64,000 nucleotides of DNA, from contig NZ_FUYX01000019.1 in NCBI RefSeq assembly GCF_900168195.1, positions 21,360 to 85,359 on the forward strand, given 5' to 3'. Position numbers and translations under genes: made by a program. The stretch's first letter is position 1. Each line of letters begins with the position of its first letter. The stretch is from Allobosea thiooxidans (GTDB taxonomy: Bacteria > Pseudomonadota > Alphaproteobacteria > Rhizobiales > Beijerinckiaceae). A model generated the notes under the pieces. It saw nothing but the letters and a program-made list of their open reading frames with translations, made no database searches and was not told the origin of the DNA. Positions 1-9,050 of this stretch are shown in pieces.

Positions 1-2687
1 AGGACAGGCTCGCCCGCATCGATGGCGTCGGCCAGGTCCAGCTCTTCGGCTCGGGCGACTATTCGATGCGCGTCTGGCTCGATCCCCAGAAGGTCGCCGA
101 GCACGGGCTCTCGCCCGGCGACGTGGTGCGCGAGATCCGCGCCCAGAACGTCCAGGCCGCGGCCGGCGTGATCGGCGCCTCGCCGAACGCGCCGGGCCTC
201 GATCTGCAGCTTTCGGTCAACGCCCAGGGGCGGCTCCAGACCGAGGAGCAGTTCGGCGAGATCATCGTCAAGACCGGCGCCGATGGCGCCGTCGTGCGGC
301 TGAAGGACATTGCCCGCATCGAGCTCGGCGCGGCGGAATACGCCCTGCGTTCGCTGCTGAACGGCAAGTCGGCCGTCGCCGTCCCGGTCTTCCAGGCTCC
401 GGGCTCGAACGCCATCGCGATCGCCGACCGCGTCCAGGAGACGATGCGCGAGATCAAGCAGAACATGCCGGAAGGCGTGGACTATTCGATCGTCTACGAC
501 ACCACCCAGTTCGTGCGCGCCTCGATCAAGGCGGTGATCTCGACGCTGCTGGAGGCGGTCGCGCTCGTCGTGCTCGTCGTCATCGTCTTCCTGCAGACCT
601 GGCGCGCCTCGATCATCCCGCTCGTCGCCGTGCCGATCTCGATCGTCGGCACCTTCGCGGTGATGTATGTCATGGGCTTCTCGATCAACGCGCTGAGCCT
701 CTTCGGGCTGGTGCTCGCCATCGGCATCGTCGTCGACGACGCGATCGTCGTGGTCGAGAATGTCGAGCGCAATATCGAGAACGGCCTCTCGCCGCGCGAG
801 GCGACCTACAAGGCCATGCGCGAGGTCTCCGGCCCCATCATCGCGATCGCGCTGGTGCTGGTCGCCGTCTTTGTGCCGCTCGCCTTCATCTCCGGCCTGA
901 CCGGCCAGTTCTACCGCCAGTTCGCGCTCACCATCGCGATCTCGACGGTGATCTCGGCCATCAATTCGCTGACGCTGTCGCCGGCGCTGGCTGCGCTGCT
1001 GCTCAAGGGCCACCACGCCCCCAAGGACGCGCTGACCCGCCTCATGGACCGGGTGTTCGGCTGGTTCTTTCGTGCCTTCAACCGCTTCTTCAACCGTTCG
1101 TCCGAGGCCTATGGCCGCGGCGTGCGGCGGGTGATCTCGCATCGCGCGGTCATGCTCGCGGTCTATGTCGTGCTGCTCGGCGCGACGGGCGTGCTGTTCA
1201 AGGCCGTGCCGAGCGGCTTCGTGCCGGGCCAGGACAAGCAATATCTCGTGGGCTTCGCCCAGCTGCCGGACGCCGCGACCCTCGACCGGACGGAGGATGT
1301 CATCCGCCGCATGGACGAGATCGCTCTCAAGCATCCGGGCGTCGAGAACGCGATCTCCTTCCCCGGCCTCTCGATCAACGGCTTCACCAACTCGTCGAAC
1401 TCCGGCATCGTCTTCGTCGGCTTGAAGCCCTTCGAACAGCGCAAGGACCCGTCGCTCAGCGGCAACGCCATCGCCGCCGATCTGAACAAGCAGTTCGGCG
1501 GCATCAAGGAAGCCTTCATCGCGATGTTCCCGCCGCCGCCCGTCCAGGGCCTCGGCACGATCGGCGGCTTCAAGCTGCAGATCGAGGATCGCGCCGGCTT
1601 GGGCTATGCCGCGCTGGACGAGGCGACCAAGGCTTTCATGGCCAAGGCCGGGCAGGCGCCGGAAATCGCCGGCATGTTCTCGAGCTTCCAGGTCAATGTT
1701 CCGCAGCTCTATGCCGATATCGACCGCACCAAGGCCCGCCAGCTCGGCGTGCCCGTGACCGAGGTGTTCGACACGCTGCAGACCTATCTCGGCTCGACCT
1801 ATGTCAACGACTTCAACCGCTTCGGCCGAACCTACAGCGTCCGCGCCCAGGCCGACGCGCCTTTCCGGGCCCAGCCCGAGCATATCGGCCAGCTCAAGGT
1901 GCGCTCGACATCCGGCGAGATGATCCCGCTCAGCGCGGTGCTGAACGTGCGCACCGATTCCGGGCCGGAACGCGCCATGCGCTACAACGGCTTCCTCTCG
2001 GCCGACATCAATGCCGGCGCGGCGCCCGGCTTCTCCTCGGGACAGGCGCAAGCTGCGGTGGAGCGCATCGCGGCCGAGACCCTGCCCAAGGGCTTCGCCT
2101 TCGAATGGACCGAGCTGACCTATCAGGAGATCCTGGCCGGCAATTCGGCGGTGATCGTGTTCCCGGTGGCGATCCTGCTCGTCTTCCTGGTGCTGGCCGC
2201 CCAGTACGAGAGCATGACCCTGCCGATCGCGATCCTGCTGATCATCCCGATGGGCCTGCTCGCGGCGCTGACCGGCGTCTGGCTCTCGGGCGGCGACAAC
2301 AACGTCTTCACCCAGATCGGCCTCGTCGTGCTGGTCGGGCTATCGGCCAAGAACGCCATCCTGATCGTCGAATTCGCCAGGGAGCTCGAATTCGAAGGCA
2401 GGACGCCGGTCCAGGCAGCGATCGAAGCCAGCCGCCTGCGCCTGCGTCCCATCCTGATGACCTCGCTCGCCTTCGTCATGGGCGTGGTGCCGCTGGTGAT
2501 CTCGACCGGGGCCGGCGCCGAGATGCGGCAGGCCATGGGCATCGCGGTCTTCGCCGGCATGATCGGCGTCACCGCCTTCGGCATCTTCCTGACGCCGGTC
2601 TTCTACGTGCTGATGCGCAAGCTCGCGGGCAACCGCCCGCTCGCCCGGCACGATATCGAAGCGCCGGCGCTGCAGGCGGCGGAGTAG
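1..2687 (+). CDS. RND family multidrug efflux permease (AcrB/HAE1 type), 5' truncated by window edge
   Basis: Inner-membrane proton-driven drug/solute efflux pump. The frame is open to the left edge: codons from position 3 read the AcrB-like segment DRLARIDGVGQVQLFG just before the first Met at 66, so about 170 N-terminal residues are missing. Visible family marks are the TM4 motif with paired aspartates (VVDDAIVVVENVERN, about 727-771), the TM10 lysine (GLSAKNAILIVEF, near 2340) and the duplicated porter and TM architecture. It ends in a short charged tail. The membrane fusion partner would lie upstream, outside the window. A strong hairpin follows the stop. The substrate cannot be told from sequence. 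Confidence 0.95.
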   Translation, partial: DRLARIDGVGQVQLFGSGDYSMRVWLDPQKVAEHGLSPGDVVREIRAQNVQAAAGVIGASPNAPGLDLQLSVNAQGRLQTEEQFGEIIVKTGADGAVVRLKDIARIELGAAEYALRSLLNGKSAVAVPVFQAPGSNAIAIADRVQETMREIKQNMPEGVDYSIVYDTTQFVRASIKAVISTLLEAVALVVLVVIVFLQTWRASIIPLVAVPISIVGTFAVMYVMGFSINALSLFGLVLAIGIVVDDAIVVVENVERNIENGLSPREATYKAMREVSGPIIAIALVLVAVFVPLAFISGLTGQFYRQFALTIAISTVISAINSLTLSPALAALLLKGHHAPKDALTRLMDRVFGWFFRAFNRFFNRSSEAYGRGVRRVISHRAVMLAVYVVLLGATGVLFKAVPSGFVPGQDKQYLVGFAQLPDAATLDRTEDVIRRMDEIALKHPGVENAISFPGLSINGFTNSSNSGIVFVGLKPFEQRKDPSLSGNAIAADLNKQFGGIKEAFIAMFPPPPVQGLGTIGGFKLQIEDRAGLGYAALDEATKAFMAKAGQAPEIAGMFSSFQVNVPQLYADIDRTKARQLGVPVTEVFDTLQTYLGSTYVNDFNRFGRTYSVRAQADAPFRAQPEHIGQLKVRSTSGEMIPLSAVLNVRTDSGPERAMRYNGFLSADINAGAAPGFSSGQAQAAVERIAAETLPKGFAFEWTELTYQEILAGNSAVIVFPVAILLVFLVLAAQYESMTLPIAILLIIPMGLLAALTGVWLSGGDNNVFTQIGLVVLVGLSAKNAILIVEFARELEFEGRTPVQAAIEASRLRLRPILMTSLAFVMGVVPLVISTGAGAEMRQAMGIAVFAGMIGVTAFGIFLTPVFYVLMRKLAGNRPLARHDIEAPALQAAE

Positions 2688-2728
2688 AGCGCCGCGGGCC
2701 CGCAGTTCCAGCGAGCCGAACAACGATC

Positions 2729-2760
2729 GCAAGGCGCGCCTCGAAAGGGGCGCGCCTTGC
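2729..2760 (+). terminator. Hairpin terminator after the RND gene
   Basis: Perfect 12-bp stem GCAAGGCGCGCC / GGCGCGCCTTGC with an 8-nt loop, 42 nt past the RND stop. There is no long T tract (TGTCATT follows), so it may be a weak or Rho-assisted terminator. Confidence 0.6.
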
Positions 2761-2837
2761 TGTCATTGGAGGCGCCGCGGATTGGCATCCGCAGCCATGT
2801 CCAGGTCCATGGTCAAGGGGAGTGAGCCATTCACAGA

Positions 2838-2887
2838 CCCAGCCCAGCCCGGCCCGGCCCGGCCCGGCCCGGCCCGGCCCGGCCCGG
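2838..2887. repeat. Pentanucleotide tandem repeat (CCCAG)2(CCCGG)8
   Basis: Ten consecutive 5-bp units: two CCCAG then eight perfect CCCGG. It sits between the two convergent genes RND (+) and the solute-binding protein (-). It is non-coding, and copy number could vary by slippage. Confidence 0.9.
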
Positions 2888-2904
2888 CGACAAGGCAGAA
2901 CGAC

Positions 2905-2938
2905 GAAAGACCCGGCGCCGCAAGGCACCGGGTCTTTC
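2905..2938 (-). terminator. Hairpin terminator of the peptide ABC operon
   Basis: Stem GAAAGACCCGG / CCGGGTCTTTC (11 bp) plus an inner GCC/GGC pair around a GCAA loop, starting 5 nt beyond the stop of the minus-strand gene that ends at 2943. The arm ends in TTTC on the minus strand, so it can act as an intrinsic terminator, probably in both directions. Confidence 0.75.
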
Positions 2939-2942
2939 CCCG

Positions 2943-4502
2943 TCAGGGGGCTTTCGAGACGTTCCAGTAGACCGGGACGCCCGGGGAGAGCAGGCCCTTG
3001 AGGCTGGCCTGCTGGCCGCGCACCAGCCAGAACTGCCCGACCGGCACATAGGGCACCGTCTCGACGGCGCGCTCCTGGATCTTGCGCGCGATCTGCTTGC
3101 GAGCCTCGATATCGGGCGCCATCGTGAACGCGGCGCGCAGCTTCTCGATCGTCTCGTCGCAGGGCCAGCCGAACCAGGAGTTCTCGCAGTTGGACCGCAG
3201 CGCGAGATGGCCGACCGGCTCGGTCATGTCCGGCGCGGCCGGCCCGGAGGCGAAGGTCGACCAGCCGCCCTGCTCGACCGGGTTCTTGCTGGTGCGCCGG
3301 CTCGACAGCGTGCCCCAGTCCATCGCCTGGTAGTCGACATTGAGGCCGGCATCTCGCATCAGTTGCGAGACGACGAGCGTTTGCGGGGACAGTGCCGTCT
3401 CGGTCGCGTCCAGCACCACGATCTTCTCGCCCTTGTAACCGCTCTCGGCGATCAGCTTCTTGGCCGCGGCGAGGTCCGCCTTCGGCCAGGCCGCATCGGT
3501 GAAATAGGGCGAGTCGCACATGTAGAAGGACGGACAGACGGTGTAGAGCGCCTTGTCGTCGACATAGGCCCGCACCGCCTGCTCCTGGTCGACGAGGTGC
3601 AGGATCGCCTGCCGGAGCTTGGGATTGTTGAAGGGCGGCTGCGACTGGTTCATCCGGAAGACGCCCTGCAGTGCGGCGAGCTTCGAGACGGCGATCTTCG
3701 CATTGCCCTTCACCAGCTGGATCATGTCCGGCGGCATTTCCTCGAAGATGTCGATCTCGCCGGCCTGCAGCGCATTCAGCGCCGTCTGCGCATCCGGCAT
3801 GATCAGCCATTCGACGCGATCGACATTGGCCAGCTTGCCGCCGGCGAGACCATCCGGAGCTTCCTTGCGCGGCTGATAGGTCGACGCCTTGGCGTAGACG
3901 ATCTTCGAGCCCGGCGACCATTGCTCCTTGACCAGCATGAAGGGGCCGGAGCCGGTCGCGTCGGTGATGTTCTGGTTCGAGGGCGTGGCGGCGATCCGCG
4001 CCGGCATGATGACCGGCAGCATCGAGCTCGGCTTGCCGAGCGCGTCAAGAACGAGGCCCCAGCGATCCTTAAGCACGAGCGTGACCGTCTTCGGGTCGGT
4101 GGCGGTCAGTGAGGCGGTATGAGCCGTGAGCTGCTGTCCGAGGCCGTCGCGCTCGCCCCAGCGCTTCAGCGAGGCGACGACGTCCGTGCTCGTCACCGGC
4201 GTGTTGTCATGGAACTTCAGCCCGTCGCGGAGCACGAAGGTCCAGGTCAGCCCGTCGGGAGAGGTGGTGAAGCTCTCCACCATCTGCGGCTTGATCAGGC
4301 CCTTGGCGTCCTGCGCGAAGAGCGTGTCGTAGACCATGTAGGCGTGGTTGCGGACCATGTAGTCCGAGGTCGTCATCGGATCGAGCGTGCGCAGGTCGCC
4401 GAAGGGGCGCACCTTCAGCACCGTCTGGGCGGCGGCCGGCAGCGCCGCCAGCGACAGCGCGAAGCCGGCCGCCAGCGCCATCCGTCTCGTCAGTCTTCTC
4501 AT
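2943..4502 (-). CDS. ABC transporter substrate-binding protein, family 5 (peptide/opine type)
   Basis: Periplasmic solute receptor, 519 aa, of the SBP_bac_5 (DppA/OppA) family. A Sec signal peptide is clear (MRRLTRRMALAAGFALSLAA, with an AQ cleavage site near residue 25). The mature start with its LDPM segment and the DGLTWTFVLRDGLKFHDNTP stretch (about residues 98-117) are typical of the family. It is the last gene of a minus-strand operon, after two permeases (50 nt from the preceding gene). No ATPase gene accompanies the three genes. The ligand is unknown; the divergent amidase suggests an amide, peptide or opine-like substrate. Confidence 0.93.
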   Translation of the reverse strand: MRRLTRRMALAAGFALSLAALPAAAQTVLKVRPFGDLRTLDPMTTSDYMVRNHAYMVYDTLFAQDAKGLIKPQMVESFTTSPDGLTWTFVLRDGLKFHDNTPVTSTDVVASLKRWGERDGLGQQLTAHTASLTATDPKTVTLVLKDRWGLVLDALGKPSSMLPVIMPARIAATPSNQNITDATGSGPFMLVKEQWSPGSKIVYAKASTYQPRKEAPDGLAGGKLANVDRVEWLIMPDAQTALNALQAGEIDIFEEMPPDMIQLVKGNAKIAVSKLAALQGVFRMNQSQPPFNNPKLRQAILHLVDQEQAVRAYVDDKALYTVCPSFYMCDSPYFTDAAWPKADLAAAKKLIAESGYKGEKIVVLDATETALSPQTLVVSQLMRDAGLNVDYQAMDWGTLSSRRTSKNPVEQGGWSTFASGPAAPDMTEPVGHLALRSNCENSWFGWPCDETIEKLRAAFTMAPDIEARKQIARKIQERAVETVPYVPVGQFWLVRGQQASLKGLLSPGVPVYWNVSKAP

Positions 4503-4552
4503 CTCTCCCTCCCTCTGGATCGTCTTGCGGTTCTTGTCGTCGCTTGCCGGCC

Positions 4553-5428
4553 TCAGACCCTGAGCTTGCGGGCGAGGCGGGGGTCGATGGCGTCGCGCAG
4601 CGCGTCGCCGAGCACGTTGACGGTCAGCACGAGCAGCGCCAGCGCCACGCCCGGAAAGGCGATCATCCAGGGCGCGCGCTGCATGAAGGGGCGGGCTTCC
4701 GCCAGCATGTTGCCCCAGCTCGGAATGGTCGGCGGCGTGCCGGCGCCCAGGAAGGAGAGGATCGATTCGACGATCATCGCCGAGGCGAAGACATAGGTCG
4801 CCTGCACGATCACCGGCGCAGCCGCATTGGGCAGGATGTGGCGCACCAGCATCCGCGGCAGCCCGGTGCCGTTGGTGATCGCCGCCTCGACATAGGTCTG
4901 CTCGCGCAGCACCAGCACGGAGGAGCGGACGACACGGGCCATGCGCGGGATCTCGGCGATCGAGATCGCGATGACGACATTCTGAACGCTCGACCCGAAC
5001 AGCGACATCAGCGCGATGGCGAGGAGGATGCCGGGGATGGCCATGAGTCCGTCCATCACCCGCATCACCGTGCCGTCGAGCCAGCGGACGAAGCCGGCGA
5101 CGAGGCCGATGAACAGGCCGAAGCCGACCGTCAGCACCGTGACGAGGGCGCCGATCGTCAGCGAGATCCGCGTGCCGTTCAGCGTGCGCGACAGGGTGGA
5201 ACGGCCGAGCTGGTCGGTGCCGAACCAGTGCTCGACGCCGGGCGGGCGCAGACGCTGGATCGGGTTCACGCGCACCGGATCGGGCAGGATGTAGGGTGCG
5301 ATCAACGCCACCAGCGTGAAAGCCGCCAGCACCGCGAGGCCGGCCAGGATCGTCGGATTGGTGCGCAGGAAACCACGCACCGCCTGGAGCGGGCTGGGCG
5401 CCTTCGCGACGGAGCCGGTCACGGTCAT
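4553..5428 (-). CDS. ABC transporter permease, DppC type
   Basis: Inner-membrane permease of a peptide-type importer, 291 aa from the ATG at 5428. That start lies 13 nt past the stop of the upstream permease with GAGGG about 8 nt ahead, and is preferred over a longer reading that would overlap the upstream gene by 32 nt. It shows the N-terminal TM typical of DppC, a GTDQLGRSTLSR segment (family GTDxxGRD.SR) and the EAA-like loop EAAITNGTGLPRMLVRHILPN. It pairs with the 5442-6383 permease and the binding protein at 2943-4502. Confidence 0.93.
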   Translation of the reverse strand: MTVTGSVAKAPSPLQAVRGFLRTNPTILAGLAVLAAFTLVALIAPYILPDPVRVNPIQRLRPPGVEHWFGTDQLGRSTLSRTLNGTRISLTIGALVTVLTVGFGLFIGLVAGFVRWLDGTVMRVMDGLMAIPGILLAIALMSLFGSSVQNVVIAISIAEIPRMARVVRSSVLVLREQTYVEAAITNGTGLPRMLVRHILPNAAAPVIVQATYVFASAMIVESILSFLGAGTPPTIPSWGNMLAEARPFMQRAPWMIAFPGVALALLVLTVNVLGDALRDAIDPRLARKLRV

Positions 5429-5441
5429 CGTCACGGCGCCC

Positions 5442-6383
5442 TCAATAGCGGATGCGCGGGTCGAACAGCACATAGCTGAGGTCGACCAGCAGGTTGACGG
5501 TGACGTAGACCAGCGAGAAGACGAGGATCAGTCCCTGCACCACCGGATAATCCCGCCGCAGGATGGCATCGGTCGTCAGCCGGCCGAGGCCGGGGATGTT
5601 GAACACCGTCTCGGTGACCACCACGCCGCCGAGCAGGGCGGCGATGCCGACGCCGACGACGGTCACGACCGGGATCGCCGCATTCTTCAGCGCATGACGC
5701 AGCACCACGCGGCGCGGCCTCACGCCCTTGGCATGGGCGGTGCGGACATAATCCTCCGACAGCACTTCGAGCAGGCTCGCCCGCGTGACGCGCGCCAGCA
5801 GCGCCGCATAGAGCATCGCGAGCGCAAGGCCGGGCAGGACGAGGCTGTTCAGGCAGGGCAGCAGCCCCTCCGCGAGCGGCACGTAGCCCTGCGTCGGGAA
5901 CCAGCCCAGCGTCAGCGCGAAGACGTAAACGAGCAGGAAGGCGACGACGAAGACCGGCGAGGAGAAGCCGACCATGGCGAAGGCCATGACGGCGCGATCG
6001 ACCCGGCTGCCGGCCTTCAACGCGCTCAGCGTGCCGAGCGGCAGCGCGATGGCGAGCGCCAGCAGGATGGCGACGAGCGCCAGCATCGCGGTGGGCTCGA
6101 TCCGCATGCCGATGAGTCGCGTCACCTCCATGTCGGAGAAGACGGAACGGCCGAGATTGCCCTGCGCGAGCTGGCCCGCCCAGGCGAGGAGCTGGTCCGT
6201 CAACGGCAGGTCGAGGCCGAGCTGGGTGCGGATCGAGGCGATCTGCGCGGTCGTCGCCTGGTCGCCCGCGATCAGGATCGCCGGATCGCCCGGCGTCAGC
6301 CGCAGCAGGAAGAAGACGAAGAGGCCGACGAAGCCGAGGACCGGCACCGTCGCAGCCACCCGGCGCAGAACATAGGAGATCAT
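5442..6383 (-). CDS. ABC transporter permease, DppB type
   Basis: First gene of the minus-strand peptide-type importer. I take the ATG at 6383 (313 aa, starting MISYVLRRVAATVPVLG), the standard DppB N-terminus. An upstream TTG at 6461 falls inside a LacI operator and is unlikely to be used. Six TMs are expected. The RLTPGDPA motif lies in the first periplasmic segment and an EAA loop reads RTAHAKGVRPRRVVLRHALKN. A LacI operator lies 65-78 nt upstream of the start, so the operon is probably repressed by the divergent lacI-type gene. Confidence 0.93.
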   Translation of the reverse strand: MISYVLRRVAATVPVLGFVGLFVFFLLRLTPGDPAILIAGDQATTAQIASIRTQLGLDLPLTDQLLAWAGQLAQGNLGRSVFSDMEVTRLIGMRIEPTAMLALVAILLALAIALPLGTLSALKAGSRVDRAVMAFAMVGFSSPVFVVAFLLVYVFALTLGWFPTQGYVPLAEGLLPCLNSLVLPGLALAMLYAALLARVTRASLLEVLSEDYVRTAHAKGVRPRRVVLRHALKNAAIPVVTVVGVGIAALLGGVVVTETVFNIPGLGRLTTDAILRRDYPVVQGLILVFSLVYVTVNLLVDLSYVLFDPRIRY

Positions 6384-6447
6384 GATCGCGCCGGACCGTT
6401 CGCGGCGGAAATATGCGCGCCCACCCTGCGACCTCCCCAAGCCAGTT

Positions 6448-6461
6448 TTGTAACGTTTCAA
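6448..6461. promoter_or_regulatory. LacI-family operator O1 (upstream of dppB-like gene)
   Basis: TTGTAACGTTTCAA differs at one base from the perfect palindrome at 6557-6570. The CG-centred 14-mer with AACGTT core is the usual LacI/GalR-type operator form. It lies 65 nt upstream of the permease start. Confidence 0.8.
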
Positions 6462-6556
6462 TCAGGCTGACACAGAGTTATCCAGCTCGCAAGACCCTTT
6501 ATTTTGCGCCGTGAGCTTGCGGATTTCGATCCGATCCGCAAAGCTGAATCGAAATC

Positions 6557-6570
6557 TTGAAACGTTTCAA
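6557..6570. promoter_or_regulatory. LacI-family operator O2 (upstream of lacI-like gene)
   Basis: Perfect 14-bp palindrome TTGAAACGTTTCAA, ending 10 nt before the regulator ATG at 6581. This position fits autorepression. The centre-to-centre distance to O1 is 109 bp, so looping between the two is possible. Confidence 0.85.
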
Positions 6571-6580
6571 CGGGCAACGA

Positions 6581-7612
6581 ATGGCGACGATCCGGGATGT
6601 GGCGCGGCTGGCGAACGTGTCGGTCGCGACCGTGTCGAACGTGCTCAACAGCGCCGATCGCGTCTCTCCGGAGCTTGCCGGGCGGGTCCGCGCCGCCATG
6701 GAGAAGCTGAGCTATACGCCGCACGCCGGAGCGCGTTCGCTGCGCAAGCGCGCGAGCGGGCTGATCGGCCTCGTCGTCGGCGACATCACCAACCCGTTCT
6801 TCTCCGACCTGTTCGAGGCGGTGGAGGATGCAGCGGCCGCATCCGGCTACCTAGTGCTGCTGTGCAACTCCAACGAACGCAGCGAGCGCGAGGAGGCGCA
6901 TCTGCGCATGCTGCGGACGCAGCGCATCGATGGCCTCATCCTGGCGCCAACCGGGGCGGTCTCGATGAACCGGGCTTCGCTGCTCGCGCAGCTCGAGGTG
7001 CCGGTCGTGCTGATCGACCGCGCCATGGAGGGGCTGGGCTACGATGCGGTCGTCCTCGACAACCGGCGGGCCGGATTCGAGGCGACGCAGCATCTGATCG
7101 CCTGCGGCCACCGGCGGATCGGCCTCGTCAACGGGCCGGAGGTGCTGCGCACGGCGGCGGAACGCCTTGCGGGCTATCGCGAAGCCCTGCTGGCGGCCGG
7201 GCTGCCCTTCGATCCGGGCCTCGTCCGCGATGCCGGCTTCCGCGAACAGCCCGCCGAACAGGCCATGGCGGAACTGCTGGCCTTGCCGCAGCCGCCCAGC
7301 GCCGTCTTCGCCACCAACAACCTAATGACGATCGGCGTCATGAAGACATTGGCGGATCGCGGCCTCGCCTGCCCCCGCGACATCTCCATGATCGGCATCG
7401 ACGACCTGCCCTGGGCCGAGGCGGTCTCGCCGCAGCTCAGCGCCGTCGCCCAGCCCGTGCGCGCCATGGGCGAAGCGGCGCTCGATCTCCTGCTGCGCCG
7501 CCTCGGCGGCACCCTGCAGGGGCCCGGAACGACCACCGTGATGGCGCCCCAACTCCTCATCCGCCGCTCCTGCGGCGCGCCTGCCCCCGGAAGACCTGCC
7601 CATGTCGACTGA
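6581..7612 (+). CDS. LacI/GalR family transcriptional repressor
   Basis: 343-aa DNA-binding regulator. The N-terminal helix-turn-helix reads ATIRDVARLANVSVATVSNV, with the LacI hinge RVRAAMEKLSYTPHAGARSL, then the periplasmic-binding-protein-like sensor domain (GLVVGDITNPFFSDLFEAVE, ATNNLMTIGVMKTL, ISMIGIDDLPWAEAVSP). The ATG at 6581 gives the standard N-terminus; a TTG at 6557 lies within the operator. Its 3' end overlaps the amidase start by 11 nt, so the two are translated together. It is the likely repressor of itself, the amidase and the divergent transporter. The effector is unknown, probably the transported amide or a product. Confidence 0.95.
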   Translation: MATIRDVARLANVSVATVSNVLNSADRVSPELAGRVRAAMEKLSYTPHAGARSLRKRASGLIGLVVGDITNPFFSDLFEAVEDAAAASGYLVLLCNSNERSEREEAHLRMLRTQRIDGLILAPTGAVSMNRASLLAQLEVPVVLIDRAMEGLGYDAVVLDNRRAGFEATQHLIACGHRRIGLVNGPEVLRTAAERLAGYREALLAAGLPFDPGLVRDAGFREQPAEQAMAELLALPQPPSAVFATNNLMTIGVMKTLADRGLACPRDISMIGIDDLPWAEAVSPQLSAVAQPVRAMGEAALDLLLRRLGGTLQGPGTTTVMAPQLLIRRSCGAPAPGRPAHVD

Positions 7613-9008
7613 ACTCACGAGGCTCAGCGCGCTCGCCGTGCGCGATCTCCTTCTCGCCGGCGAAGTCAGTTCGGCCGAACTGGTCGAGGCCGCGGCGGCG
7701 CGCCTCGCCGTGATCGAGCCTCAGCTCAACGCAGTGCCAACGCTCTGCCTCCACCGGGCACGTCGACAGGCGCAGGCGGCCGACAAGGCGCGCCATGCCG
7801 GACAGCCGAGCCTGCTCGGCGGGCTGCCCATCGTGGTCAAGGACAACAACGATGTCGAAGGCGTGCGCAATACCGGCGGCACCTCGATCTTCCGCGACCG
7901 GATCTCGGCCGAGTCGGACCGGACCGTGGCGCTGATGGAGGCGAACGGCGCGATTACGCTCGGCAAGTCGAACCTTTCCGAGCTCGGCGGCGCGCAGACG
8001 ACCAACAGCGTCCATGGCGCGACGCGCAACCCCTATGACCGGCGCCTGACCTGCGGCGGCTCCTCGGGCGGCGCGGCTGTGGCGCTGGCGACCGGCGAAG
8101 CCTGGCTCGCCCATGGCAACGACTATGGCGGCAGCCTGCGCATCCCTGCCGCCTTCTGCAACATCACCGGCCTGCGGCCGACGCCGGGCCGGGTGCCGCG
8201 CAAGCGGCTGACCGATCCGTTCGACACCATCGCCGTCGAGGGTCCGATGGCGCGCGACGTCGCCGACCTCGCGCTCTTCTTCGATGCGATGATCGGCTAC
8301 GACCCCGGCGACATCCTGACGGCGCCAACCGGCGAGCCACCCTTCCTCGACGCCGCGCGGACGCCGCGCAAGCCGGCGCGGGTCGCGATCTCCGCCGATC
8401 TCGGATTGCTGCCGATCGAGGAGCCGATCCGGCTCGCGCTCGCGGATCTTGCGGCCACCCTCGACAAGGCGGGGGTCGCGGTCAGCCACGACGCGCCCGA
8501 TGTGACCGGGACCATGGACGCCTTCCGCGTGCTGCGGGGAGAGGGATTCTATGCCACCTTCGAGCCACTCTTCGAGACGCATCGCGCGGCATTCCCGGCG
8601 CCCGTCCTGGCCGACCTGCTGCGCGGCCGCGACCAGCCGGGTCACGCCATCGTCACGGCCAATCGCTACCGCAGCGAGCTCTATCGCCGCGCCGTCGACT
8701 TCCTCGACACGCACGACTTCCTGATCTGCCCGGCCACGCAGGCCATGCCCTTTGCGGTCGAGACGCTGTTCCCGACGACCGTAGAGGGACGGCCGATGCA
8801 GGACTATCTCGACTGGATCTCGATCACCGCGATCTGGTCGCTCACCGGCCTGCCCGCCATCGCCATCCCGATCGGCTTCTCGCGCGAAGGCCTGCCAATC
8901 GGCGTCCAGATCCTGTCGCATGCACGGCGGGAGGCCGATCTCTTCCGGCTGGCGGCCTGGATCGAGCGCGAGCTCGCCCTGCCGAAGACACCGATCGATC
9001 CGCGCTGA
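7602..9008 (+). CDS. Amidase, amidase-signature (AS) family
   Basis: Amide hydrolase of 468 aa with the Ser-cisSer-Lys triad visible: Lys in PIVVKDNNDVEGV (about residue 83), cis-Ser in the glycine/serine loop TCGGSSGGAAVAL (about 150) and the nucleophilic Ser in NDYGGSLRIPAAF (about 175). The ATG lies inside the end of the lacI-type gene (11-nt overlap), so expression is tied to that regulator. It is cytoplasmic: no signal peptide is seen. It probably hydrolyses the compound brought in by the divergent ABC system. The substrate is not predictable; GatA is unlikely because no gatB/gatC is adjacent. Confidence 0.93.
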   Translation: MSTELTRLSALAVRDLLLAGEVSSAELVEAAAARLAVIEPQLNAVPTLCLHRARRQAQAADKARHAGQPSLLGGLPIVVKDNNDVEGVRNTGGTSIFRDRISAESDRTVALMEANGAITLGKSNLSELGGAQTTNSVHGATRNPYDRRLTCGGSSGGAAVALATGEAWLAHGNDYGGSLRIPAAFCNITGLRPTPGRVPRKRLTDPFDTIAVEGPMARDVADLALFFDAMIGYDPGDILTAPTGEPPFLDAARTPRKPARVAISADLGLLPIEEPIRLALADLAATLDKAGVAVSHDAPDVTGTMDAFRVLRGEGFYATFEPLFETHRAAFPAPVLADLLRGRDQPGHAIVTANRYRSELYRRAVDFLDTHDFLICPATQAMPFAVETLFPTTVEGRPMQDYLDWISITAIWSLTGLPAIAIPIGFSREGLPIGVQILSHARREADLFRLAAWIERELALPKTPIDPR

Positions 9009-9050
9009 GCGGCGACCGAGCGTCGACGGAGAAGCTGCCCAGCGCAGCGC

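Noticed and set aside
2569..3921. Frames reading through the CCCGG repeat and antisense to the receptor gene
   Set aside because: Low-complexity Pro/Gly/Arg translation and overlap with the well-supported receptor; shadow of high GC content.
6384..6461. Longer start (TTG at 6461) for the DppB-type permease
   Set aside because: The codon lies inside the LacI operator, and DppB homology begins at 6383.
9009..9050. Possible terminator between amidase and ccoS (GCTGAGCG / CGCTCAGC)
   Set aside because: Only 8 bp with a very long loop; too weak to call.
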